From: Ischnura elegans
Lineage: Eukaryota > Arthropoda > Insecta > Odonata > Coenagrionidae
NCBI RefSeq assembly: GCF_921293095.1
Contig: NC_060247.1
Location: forward strand, 116,207,111 to 116,271,110
DNA: 64,000 nucleotides
Direction: 5' to 3'
Shown here: in pieces, positions 1 through 12,600 of the stretch
How positions within the stretch are numbered: the stretch's first letter is position 1
Layout of the letters: every line of letters begins with the position of its first letter
Translations under genes and position numbers: made by a program
Notes under the pieces: model-generated
The model's database searches: none
What the model saw: the letters and a program-made list of their open reading frames with translations, nothing else
Told to the model about the DNA's origin: nothing

Positions 1-494
1 TCTCAAGTTCACAAAGTGGCACAAGAGACAACAGTTGTGCTTACTGATAATGTCAGTAAGAAAACCCAAACTAGGATCTATTCAGTGACGGTGGTTTTCA
101 AAAGTACTGCATATAACAAGCGTCTTTGTAGCCAATCACGTGCGTGGGTGCAAACTGATTGAAACCAAATGATTTTTCATGGCAAATTTCACACTTGGTA
201 AAAAAACTTAACTTAACTTGACTGCTACACTGTACTTAAATGTGAATGCTTACAAAGTTACTTGTTTCATACTTTGTGCTTTCCTCATGAAGAAGGTAAG
301 AAATAAATTGAGTACAATTGCTTTTTTTCAGTTAAATTCATTTGAGAGGCTATATTTCTCCGAGTCAACAAATCAAAACTACTGAATAGCATCCCATCTA
401 ATTCAAAGAGGCATTTGATACTAGCAATAAAGAAACTACCACATCGAGATGAAGGAGAGGTGTGCCACAAACAATGACAGGAGCACAAATTTAC

Positions 495-665
495 CTTCTT
501 TACGACCTCATTCTTTGACTGCTTGATTCCAGGTCCCAGCCCAGCAGCCGTCAGCTGGCTAGCTATGAGGCGAGCAAGGTGCTTGATTTGCCCAGGTGTT
601 CCTGCTGCAGAAATGGGGGTGTACGTTGAACTAAAATGAGGTGGAATGGTCTCGGGGAGTTTACT
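495..665 (-). CDS. SYMPK: Symplekin exon 8
   Basis: 171 nt (57 codons) from TTTTTCCAG to GTAAAT. It encodes [40 protein letters not shown] and [10 protein letters not shown], matching the human [21 protein letters not shown] segment. It is the last symplekin exon in the window; bases 1-494 are intron in which I see nothing else. Confidence 0.94.
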
Positions 666-3600
666 CTGGAAAAAGATGTTAAAAAAAGATGATAATAATT
701 AATTGTAAAAGAAGCACATCAACCTTAGAAAATCAATTCACATCAATTTAAAGATGGCACACTATCATGATGAACAAGTCAACAGGTATTGCAAATTTTT
801 AGTAATTTATTGCAAATTTAATTACCAGCAAGGCACTGGATGCATATGTTCTTTGGACCTATTCAGTCAATTTTGCTTGATATACCAACTGATCCAACCA
901 CTTAGGCCCCCATATTTCGGGGGTGAAATAGCTAGGCAAATATTTACACTTCGTCTAAATGTGCAAGAGAAGCATATTAGATGTCACTTTCATAAAATTC
1001 AAACCCTATTACTCCAATGATAGCATTACTTTTGTCCCACAGTGGGACTCTATAGTTTGCCTACAAAAAAGGGTCCATTGTAACTACGTAGGTTTCTGCG
1101 GTGTTGAGGTTCCAATGTCTCCATTCTTCCGGTGCTACTGTGCCGGTTGTTGGTTTAAGACAACAGTTGCGCTGGCACTGCTGCTAGTGTTTTCAAGTCG
1201 AAGATGCCGGTCCACGATTCTCGTCCTCCTTATATACAGGCTCAGTCCCGCCAGTTGTGGCTGCTGCTCTCTCATTAGCCCATATAATCAATCTCTTCAA
1301 ATTGGCATCCAAGTGGTAGCCATCGTCTAAGAATCAATTGCGATAGCCCGGACGGACACTTTCAATGGCTACCACTTGGATGTCAATTGTAAGAGACTGA
1401 TTAAATGGGCTAATGAGAGAGCAGCAGCCATAACTGGCAGGACTGAGCCCAAATATAAAGAGGATGAGATTCGTGGACTGGCATCTTCAACCTGAAGACG
1501 CTGATAGCAGTGCCAGCTCAACTATAGTCTTAAACCAACAACCGACGTGGTAGCACCAGAAGAATGGAGACATTGTAAAGGGTCCATCATTGGCAAGCAT
1601 AATTTTTTAAAGTTGTGTTTCTTTATCACTGTGAAAGTGTTTCCTGCTCCTTATGTCTCGACAGTTTGTATATAGCCTCAATTAGCTGCTAATTCAAATT
1701 TATTAAGGTCAACTCTCCCTCATCCTGTTTGCACATTATTCGGGTTATTTTCTCCTCCCTAGACATGTGATTTCAAAGAATATTCCAAAGGCAGCAATAA
1801 TGAAACTATCCAAAAGATTGTTATAACTCAATAAAATGCACCTAAATGCATATGGAAATGTAAACATACTACCAGTATCAATGTTTGACGAAAGCCACAT
1901 CTTTGGTTAATTTGACAACAAAGAGGTACAAGATTAGCATCAAGCGTGAATCTAAAGATGTAAATAATAACTTGGTTAGTAAGTGGCATCAAATTAATGA
2001 CTCAATCATTTAGACATTTGCAAAATGAGATTGATACACAGTAAAACCTCTACGTAGTAAACTTATTTACATCGTAACCCTCCATACTTGGTACCACCCC
2101 TACAGTCCCCTCAGGTTTACATATATGAGTTCATGTGTACTAAATTGTACAATAACTTACATGTATATATTAAAAGCATAGAAAGTATTAATGTTTTTAA
2201 AAAGAGAGTCTCAGTTTACTTACTAGAGAAGTGTTTTTATAGTATAAAAGAGTATCTTCAATGTGAAATGTAACATTTTTTTTTGTGAATTTGTTAATTT
2301 TGACGTGCCCTATATACTTGTGTTATGATTGTATCATGATATAATGTGTCCTTTGGGCAAATAAATATTATTATTATTATTATTATTATAAATTTATACA
2401 AACCTCTAATGGTTCGTACCTCTTTATCTCATAAAACCTCCACTTATTATAGCATGGAGATATCCTGAGGTGGCCTAACTACCTCTGCAAATCGTACCCA
2501 GAGAACGAGAGACCATTAATACGACCGCAAGTACATACATGGAACAAAATTTTCAGCGATAAAAGTTTCACGCTTATTTATTTTATACACCTTCAATATG
2601 CAGTAATTTTCATGTTAATAATTACCGTATATCTCCGAATATAGTCCCCCCCCCCCCCAATTTTGAGACCTCAGTTTTGGGAAAAATTTTAAAATGTAAA
2701 GGAAGGCAATTTTTCTGTGGTTAGCAAGTTAAGATTCTAGATTCGATAAAAACTATTATTTTCTGTGAAGATTAAGAACAAATCTGTTCACATATTTTCC
2801 ATCACAACAAAATAACTATACCTGAAACATGTTGTGATCCATTGCATGTATCAGTAATTTATAGTTCCTTAACCAGATGTAATGAAGAAATGAGAAATTT
2901 TTTTAAGTATCCAAGGCTATTGTATTTTTTAAACCTTCACAAATTATTAATATTTTTGATTTCCAAATGACTACAGACAATGTCAATATATAAGCTTTAA
3001 CTTAAAGCCCATAAACAGTATTGCATTTGGCCCTGAAACTTCCTTAGATCCAGTGTAACACACCCATCAAGTCATCACAAATCCAAGTGACCTGAAGAAT
3101 TTAGGAAATCTAAATAAAATTGTGTTAAATAAATTATAAATATTATAAAAATATTGCTATCAAATGCCTGCTAAGCAAAACAATTAAACTACAGGACTTA
3201 AAAATATCAAAGTAATAAAATTAAGAAATAAACTTTTTCCAACAAACATTAAAACTGAAAAAAAATATATCAATTTTCAATGCCTCGTCGCGAATCATTG
3301 CATAAGTTACACAAAGAGTTTCTGCTCTGCATTTGCACACAAATTCGACGATATTTTCCTCTAATTCTTTTAATCTGCCGCATCGAGACCCCCGAAATGA
3401 CTTCCGCGATGTATTAGCGCTTTGCTAGCGCTGTAAATACTATGATTTACGGCGTATTCTGCAACGGCTATTTTTAAATTGGCATCGAAACTCCGTCTTT
3501 GAAGGCCTCTAATCTGCGGCAGGATTGATCCTCATCTTTCTACTTGATCCATCACCTCACTGTTGAACGTAAAATTATTTTTAATAAAGAAAATATCGCG

Positions 3601-6600
3601 GAAATAATTGCGAAACGTTATGCGACGTAATTTATCGATCCTATTTACCCTGACGAATTGAAGATATTCCTCAATAAATTGATTACACTTTCGATGCTGA
3701 GTCGCTGTATTTCGATCAAATGCAGTAATGCCGGCGCTTCTGGTTTAAAGTCGTCGATTATTGTGCCTTTTCCGAAACAAATGCATCACCTATTGCGCAT
3801 TCTTGTTCTGTGAAGGCGGTAAATGCAGTGGTTGTAAACACGAACCGCACGGACGTATAGTAGCTACGGACGCAATGAAATGCTAAATCGTCACGAAAGG
3901 TTCACTTTATCTGTTTATTTTTCGCAATTATTTAAATCGTGTAGTTATTAAATGAGCGACGGGTACATATACTATTGATTCAATTCTAGTGTTCGATTAA
4001 TGTAATGATAGTGTGTGTTTAGTTTTCATTTTAATTATTTACTGTTTTGCGTCATTAAGTGATCAGTGTCGATTGAATTATTCTAACAATACTTTTCCAT
4101 GAAAAATTAGCGGCTACCCGATGGATTCCGTGAAAACGCATATTCGATATGCTATTTGAATCGGAATAATCGTATCTTTACAACATTTGTGGTAAAAATT
4201 GTCTTTATTTCCGGTAAAACGTGGCAGTATTTACTAATATCTCCGATTATAATCCTCATAAATATACTCAAATAGAAAGACTACGAGAACATTAGCCATT
4301 ATGCCGTTATTTATTACTTTATGGTCACCTTTAGTATGCTAAATTGGATTACACTCGATTATAGTCCCCCCCCCTTCCTTTTCCGCGGCCATTTTTGGAA
4401 AAAAAGGGGGGGACTATATTCGGAGATATACGGTAGCTATGGCCATTTTGCTCCATATGAGAGCATACCAAACAGAAAATACGAAAAAGGTATCCAATTA
4501 TCCCAATCATTTTAATTGACTGTAAAATTAAGAGAGAACACATTATTTTCCCTCGAATCATGGTAAAAATCACACGATACGGCTCACTTCCTGTTACTCA
4601 TTATAATTAACCCCATAATTAGGAGGCGAAATTTCACTAATGCATCACGAAGGCTTCACACCCTCTGGTCCCGGGTTCATGTCGGGGCAGAGGCAGAAAG
4701 TTTTCAGAGATGGCTGTATCCCTGCTTGAAAGTAGTGTGGGTGGAACTTCCAGTGTATGCATGTATGTTTTAACACATAAATATGATGGCTTAAAAGATA
4801 GTACAGTGGAACCTCGTTAAAGCGAGTACGGGCTACAGCGAGACCCCCGCTATTACGAGAGATAGCCAATGCACCGTCAATTGATCCTTTAAAAAGCATG
4901 TAAAATATTTCGTTTTTACGAGGCCCTTTTGGTGTTGGCTCTCGCCATAGCGAGGGTTTCACCGCCGGAAAAACTTACACCAAGACTCCTTAATCTCTGT
5001 AATTGCTAGCGATCTGTTAGAAATGAAGTTAATGGAGTGCTCAGTCTCAAATTTATGTGGTAAACTGTCGTTCGATAAATAAGTAGTTAATTTTGGTGAA
5101 AATATTGTGGCATTAGCATTCGCGAATGCTTGATCTTCTTTTGTTCCTCGGGCGGCAGAAAGCAGTCGTCAGCATACCCGCACGTCCATGAGTTGCATGA
5201 ATAGAAAGCATTTGATGGAACACACCATGGCCAAAAAAACACCAAAAACGTCTAAGCGGGAAAATAAAAATAAAGGAGTAATATAAGGTATATTGGCTAT
5301 TATTTGCACCACCTCCGGTAAAGCGACAATTCGCTATAGCGAGTGTTTATTGGGGCACCGTGGGGTGTCGTTTTATCGAGGTTGCACTGTAGTGCCTTTC
5401 ATTTCTGAATTACAGTGGAACTTGGTTAGTACGTTTCTGAAGGGACCACGAAAAATGAACGTACTAACCAGGAAAACGTACTAACGAGGAAAGTAAATAA
5501 TAGCAGTCGGGGTTATTGCAATCAGTGAAAAAGTCGTCATAATTACAATTACTATCGGTAGTTCTCATAGGATCGCCTTCCTGAACTCTTTTCACATTTA
5601 AAATCAAGAAAATGAGCGCTACCATGAAAAACAATACCATGTGAATAAAAATCGCAATTTTTCATGGACATCCCGGAGACTATTTCATGATTACGGCGTC
5701 TATCTCCCGTGATTTATCCTCTACATATTTACAGAACGAGGACGAGTGAAGCTCAGTCAAGCGAAGACAAGTCATTTTTCTTTCTCACAGCGTACTCGGA
5801 GAATATAACAACAACCCGGAGTAAGTCAACTGGTTTTTTAAACATCATAAAAATTGGGCAAAATTATATTGACTTTCAAATTACGGCAACAGCCGTAGAC
5901 ATTCGCTTCTGGAATGATACCATTTCGATTGTAAAATCGATCGATATATCGACAGATGACACGCAAGATTATTAGATTACGATGTAATTACAAGAAAATT
6001 TTATATTAAACAGTTGAAATTTACTTTCAAAATTTGCCTAATGTCGTCTGCTTTCGTTCCGAGATCAAGTATTTTTAAGCTAAGCTTCGCGTGGAGATCC
6101 AGAGGATCGTCTGCTCCCGCAACAGTAGTCAAGTAAATACGCACGTCGAGTCGAGTTTATGGAGCAGTACTGCTTTAGATAATGTGGGAATTGTCTAATA
6201 CCTTTAAGACTCATTTCTTCGTCATGATAACTCGTGCAATAGCAACAATTGCCCACTCACGAACTTTGTGCGCAGCAGTGGGCACTCCCAAGCGCTCCAA
6301 AGGCAACAGAAGGTGAGGAGCTCGGGGTGGGGAAAATTGGGGCTTCTTATTGGCTGTAGTTTTTCATAGTCAGACATTCCCGAAAAATGGCCGCATTTTA
6401 TTATTCAGCACGTCACAAGAATTCAGAAATGCATTTGGATAAATTACGGTAGAAGAAAGAGATGTGGAATGAATGGAAGAATGTTAATGGCTAATAATAA
6501 TAAATTAAATCATGAATTCAGACGTTTGCGACCCTTAAGAAGACACTAGAGAACGAATTGCGGGTTGCGTCACGGCAAGCAATTGAGCGTACTAACCAGG

Positions 6601-9600
6601 AAAGCGCAATTTTTTCAAACGTACTAACCAAATTCTTCTACCTGTATTTTGTTCGGATGGTACCGGGACCGAGGGAAATCGCCGTACTAAGGAGGAAAAC
6701 GTACTAAGGAGGAACGTACTAACCAAGTTCCACTGTATATGAAAAAATGGTACCTATCACTAAAACCTCTCTATAATGAATAGTAAGATATATAGAGATT
6801 TTACTGTATTATGGATGAAACAGGTCTCTTCTGGAAAGCTCTTCCTAACAGAACAATGCATCACAAAGGAAATGAATATCATGGAGCTCAAAGAAGTAAT
6901 GAGCACCGCACAGAGCTTCTCACCAATAACCAAGATGGTAGCAACAAATTGAAACCAATTGTCATTGGTAAAGCTCTTCTGCCGAGATCCTTCAAAAGTA
7001 TTAGAAAATTTTCACTATCAGTCAAGTATCATGCAAATAAGCATGCATGGATGTCTGTGAAACTTTTTAGGCCAGAAATTCTATATTGGAAGAGGAAATG
7101 TACCGGATAAAATAGAAATGTACCACTAATTATTGACAATGCTCCTATTGATAAAGTGGATGGCCTTAAGCCGAAGACTTAAAAATTATTAGAAATAGAG
7201 TAATGAATTGGATGACAGTGATGCAGTGACTGTTCATCCTTCCCATAGTGATATTAAAGAAGTCAACATGCATTTTCAAAATTTTTGTTGCGCACATTCA
7301 GAGATTAGTGAAAGTTATACTGAAAACATTAAAGGCAGTTGTGAATAAAATATTTGAGCAGGGTTTGCAACAAAGAAAAACAAAAGATTTTTTCCTCTAA
7401 AAATGAGTGATTTCACAAAAAAAACGAAATTGGTTTATAGGAACCCCATAAATCAGAGCTTTATAAAAGTACATATATGACTGATAAGTAGTTCTCATAA
7501 TGAAGTTATGAATTATTATCCTGCAAGGTGTGCTATTCCTCAGCACAAAATCTTGACTTTTACACACTTTGATTTTAGGCCCTTATTAGACGAGGTAGCC
7601 ATGGCGACGTCGACAACGACAGTAGCTGGCAACAAACCTAGTAGCCGGTTCAGTTGCCAGAATTTTTTCCGTTTTTTCTCAGAGCCCAGCGATGTGTACA
7701 GACCAATTGGCAATGTGAGACTGGCGACCTAGTGTAATAATCTCTGTATGCTACACTGCAGCTTTGCCAGTATGGGTAGCGAGTGGCAACCGGAGTGGTG
7801 ATGGGGCTCAGTAGCCAGTCAGTCACCAAAGTGTGGCTACGTCGCTGGCTACCCTCACGTAATAACATCCATAAGAATCAATGACCCATGACAAGCTGAG
7901 CAGCCAGTTTCCTAGCTGGCAACATCGCCTGGCTACCTCCTCTAATGAGGGACTTACACTGCACCCATATTTTGGTCCCTCCAACTGCATAATCTCAAAT
8001 TTTTACTGCATGACTATTGTCTGGTACGTTCTTTCTTTTAATTCTTAACTAGCAATTTCAAAACACGGTTCTTCTTCATCATTATTAGCCAATAGATAGT
8101 AATTTTTTTTGCTCAGGGGGACTGCTGGTCTGCATGTTCAACTGAAAAATCATGTATTATTATAGTTTTTTTTTATATTAACCAGACCTATCCTTACATC
8201 TGTTAGAAGAGGAAATGGACATTTGATTTTATTTGCAAGATTAAAAGAGAGGCCTCTCACCATGGCCATGACGACCAGTTGTGATGCCAGGTCAGGGGTC
8301 AGCCGCTCGCCCACAAAGCGCTCTGTCACATCGATTGCCTCCACCTTTGGCTTCTGGCTCACTTCCTCCTCCACATCCATATCTTCATCCTCCTCCTCCA
8401 CGCCAGCGCCTCGGGGCGGCGCCTCCAAGCGTGGCTTCTTGGCAGCCACGGCTGCTGCATCCTGTCCAATGGCAGCTCGCTCATTCCTCTTGCGCCTCTT
8501 CCGCACCTCTTCTGCTTTCGGATATGACTTGGCTATCTGCATATCAGAGTTTTATTTATTTTATTTATTTATTCTCAAACTACCACATACAGCTCTCATT
8601 GGCCAATTTATACTGGGGTATTCAACAAATGTAACAAGTAAAAGGTACATGAACAACCATGCCCTGGATCGAAGAAACCCAGGCGGGACTCGAACCCGCG
8701 ACCTCTTGTTAGGCAGGCGAGGACGTTACCCTGCCACCACGAGGCCGCTCACATTTCAGAATCAGATCAATGGCCTCCTGGCGACAGTTAACATGTCTGT
8801 CTCTTAATTTGTAATTGGAAAACTATTGAAGGGAAGATTTTTCAGCTTCCTGACAAAGCTTGCCATCAAAAAAGCAACTGCGAATATGAACATTGACTAT
8901 GTTGCTACAAGCTATTTACCCATGGAGTACCAATTTGAGATAACCTCACAGGTGATAAATATATATTTTGTAAATGCACCAATGGATGAAATTCGCCATG
9001 AAAAAACATTTGACTTAGCCAGGTTTCGAACCCGCAACTCCCGATTGCCGGTGAGGCATGTTAACCAGTTCCACCACCAAGCCATTTTCTCAGAGCGAAC
9101 TTTGGGATGCACCTAAGAACAAGATGGTTCACGCCTTCTTCCTTAGCTGTAACTAACCACAGCTAAGCAAACACTTCACTGGCTACAGCATTTTGGGGTC
9201 AAAAATTGGTTGTATTGCTAGTGAAACTTAACATCATCCACAGAGAGCCATTGAAATCAAAAGATAAGGCAAACTGATTTCTCAAGCACAACTTGGCCCG
9301 TTAACCATACAGCATGAAGGATATGTAATTTGCAGAGTATTTTAAGGAAAGACATTTTCCAACGCAGTCTACCAGGAAGAAGGCAGACAAAAATGTCAGT
9401 TATTCCTCAACTTTGAGATACAGCTAATCCAAAACAGACTTGTTTATCCAGTAATTATGACAGTTACAGAACAAATAAAATACTCCAGCTCATTTACCTC
9501 TTGATATGTAGCTCCCAGGTCTGTCAAGAGACTTGTTATGTTCGTTTGATAATCCATTGAAGCAGGATGTTTCAGCAGGTTAAACAGCTGCAGCTTTAAA

Positions 9601-12600
9601 TGCTTCCTCACTGAACTTACTTGCGATTTTGAAAGGGTTGGAGGAAGATTTGCTGCAACATAAAAAATAATTTTCATACAAGAATTTAATATTTTTATTG
9701 GTTCATGAGGACATTTTTAATACAAGTATGGAAAATGTCATTACGCCCACTTTTTATATCAGATACATAAACCTAACAAATTTAAAAAATACAATCTCAC
9801 AGTTTTTCTCCAAAATTCACCTATTAAAGATATAAATACTCCCATCAAAACATTCACTATTAGGTCTGGTATTCTTCATAAAACACTTCTTTCCATCACA
9901 TCACAAAGAAAAAAAATAAATGACTTCAATGCCAATAATTCAGGAGGCTAAAATGCATGCAGTGCAGTTGTAAAAAATAAAACTAGTGCACAGTGATTTC
10001 CTGATTACAAACCAGGATAATACTAAGTTTAAATATGTCTCATACGAAGTAAAACTGCCAGTCCAAATGAAAAGGCATAGCATTCCATCCTTATGTTTCT
10101 CTTCTCATTATCACTAAGCAGATTACAGCAGGAGAATGAGACTGTTTTAACACTTTTTTTTCTAAACGTAGCAGTTTGATCACGAGGGAGAATCACAAAG
10201 GAGGAGTCTTCCAACACATTAACAGATTTGTCAATGTACTAGAATTTATTTAGGATTTTTACACCGTTGCCTTTATCTGCTTTGGAGATGATCAGATCTT
10301 CTATAACTAGCTTCTCTTTGATGTATCTTCATTTTGTTGTTCCTCATTTTCATCCTCTTCCTCAAATGTATAAATATGATGCTTTCATGTACTCTGATGT
10401 CTTGTACCAAATGATGGCTCTATGAGCCGAAAGACGTTGGACGCATTAAAATTATAGAGGGAAAGTGCAACTACTTTTTAGTTCAATCCGTGTTTTATAA
10501 ATAGGTATGATTTTATTTTGGTTTACATACTGAATACATTGGAAAAATAATAAAAAAGGATGAGGAAAAAGGAAAAATTGGAAGAAAACTGTAAAAATCC
10601 TCCCCTAATTAATAAATAAGGTCAAATGTGGAAAGGTAGCTTGACGCGACTCCAGTCACCATCCTTGTCTGAACAAGTGGTCTTGATCACACAGTGGATC
10701 GGAATTCCATCGGAATATACCATTCTAGGTTTCCTTCTATGAAGCCTTTTTGCTGGGTGAGCATTTCAAGATAAGGAAGGATGAGCAAAATGCTGAACAG
10801 TTCCTCACTTCACACCGAATTCAATGATACTTTGTTCAGATTATGGCCTAAGTGCAAGTTCCTCTACACCACACCTCATTGCATTGGCCAAATTGAAAGG
10901 CGCTAAATTCGAAAATTGAAATTTTTGAATGCTTGTACCTCTGAAAGTTCACAAATCAAATGTATGTAGGAAGAGGACCAACTGTGCGTCCCATTTACGA
11001 GTGGTTATGAGTGGGTAACCATGACTTCACAGGAATGAAGCTTATTATACGATGTTGCATGTATACAGGAGAAAGAACCATAATTTACGCTCTTGGGCAC
11101 ATTACACAAGGAGAACTTAAACATGGTGCGATCATTGTTTATCCACCTAAATGCCATCGCTTATTCATAGAACTTCGTAATGTAGTTCATTTTGTAACTC
11201 CCTGGACCGGGACTGAAGTTCGTAATTTCCTAATAACGTTTCTTTTACTGTAGGTTGGATAGGCCTTTTTGTCAGGACCAATGATTTCCTTTGTAATAAC
11301 GAGAACTTCATAATAACGTTGTTTGTATTAGAGAGAGTCTACTGTAACACATTCTTGCTGACCAGAGTTATAAGCCATGTATATTGATACATCATTCTAG
11401 CTTTCCTTCTATTAAGCCTTGAGTGAGCATTTCAATGATACACAGGTTCTCAATATGAGGTGACTCCTTCCGCAAAAAAGGAGTAATTTCTTCAGTATTT
11501 TAAATTTTCCCCACCATATTGTTCTTAGACGTCTTGAGTCTGGTTTCTTTAGGCAAATTACACGTAAATCAACTTTGAATATATTGAACACTACTTAATG
11601 AGATATGCCACCTTTGAGTACGGGCATCCAATATGTTATGCTGACAACAACTATTGCTGTATATCTAATACTTTTAACTTTCAGTACATATTTTTTCGAA
11701 CCAAACTCCACTCAAGTGAAAGTTAACCACATCATAAATACAGGTTCTAAAATAGTTCATTCCTGGCATTAACACCAGTCACACGAACAGAAACTATCTC
11801 ATCCACATTTGATGGTGAAACCCAAGGCAAGGACGGCCATAAAAACATCTCTAAGTTGCTACTTTTTAATTCAAAGACGATGAAAAGGTAACTCATGTTT
11901 TAATGAAAAAGTGGAAAAACAATTAACCCAAACAAACTAAAACAAAATGAAATCAACATTTTACTTACTATGAAGCATTTCCAAAGCAGCCACCACCTTT
12001 CCCATAAACTGTGGCCTCATTTTTGCAATTAAAGTAAGTGTTCCCATGCATGTCATTAGGTTGATGCTGCTAATATGTGGTGATCCATGGAATTTTATCA
12101 GCAAGTCCAATATGGTACTGAAACAAAAAGAAAATTGTATATTAAAAAATAAAAAAAACACAAAGGGGAAAATGATAAACTGACTGACATAAATTAACAT
12201 AGTTTGTGTTCTGAGTGTATTTTTCCTAGCAGAGATGACTACATATTTGTAATGGAAAATTATAGGAGTCAGGGCATAAGGCAATGCTCCCTCCTCTGAC
12301 ATTCAATAAATAATTAGATAATCTTAAAATGTGGACACCATACTCCTACCCTTTACGTATCAAAAGGTTTAAAAATTATTTCTGAAACCAATGATAAGCA
12401 AGCTGGCAGAACTAATACTTTTCCCTTCCCATGGAGAGCAATGCACAAGCTAGTTAGAAGTAATCACTCATTGCAAATTAAGCAGAGCAGCACAGATGTC
12501 TATTTTTAAGCCTCATTTCTCTTCCTCCCTCGTTATCACTCCATTCAATGCCCCCGTCACAGTGACACTTTCAGAGTACAACTCTCCTCCCTTGAAGCAA

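Noticed and set aside
1-494. Further symplekin exon
   Set aside because: No minus-strand frame here matches the next conserved symplekin segment or starts at a plausible acceptor.
959-1330. 123-codon plus-strand frame
   Set aside because: It runs through the left arm of the 1113-1575 foldback; no protein similarity and no matching signals.
8690-8750. Functional tRNA gene
   Set aside because: The box B is good, but no cloverleaf with a normal anticodon arm forms, and the segment continues into a SINE body with an (ATAA)n tail that recurs at 27655-27790.
8223-8807. 194-codon plus-strand frame with Ser/Pro-rich protein
   Set aside because: It is the antisense of symplekin exon 7 plus the adjacent SINE; the exon strand is fixed by homology and splice sites.
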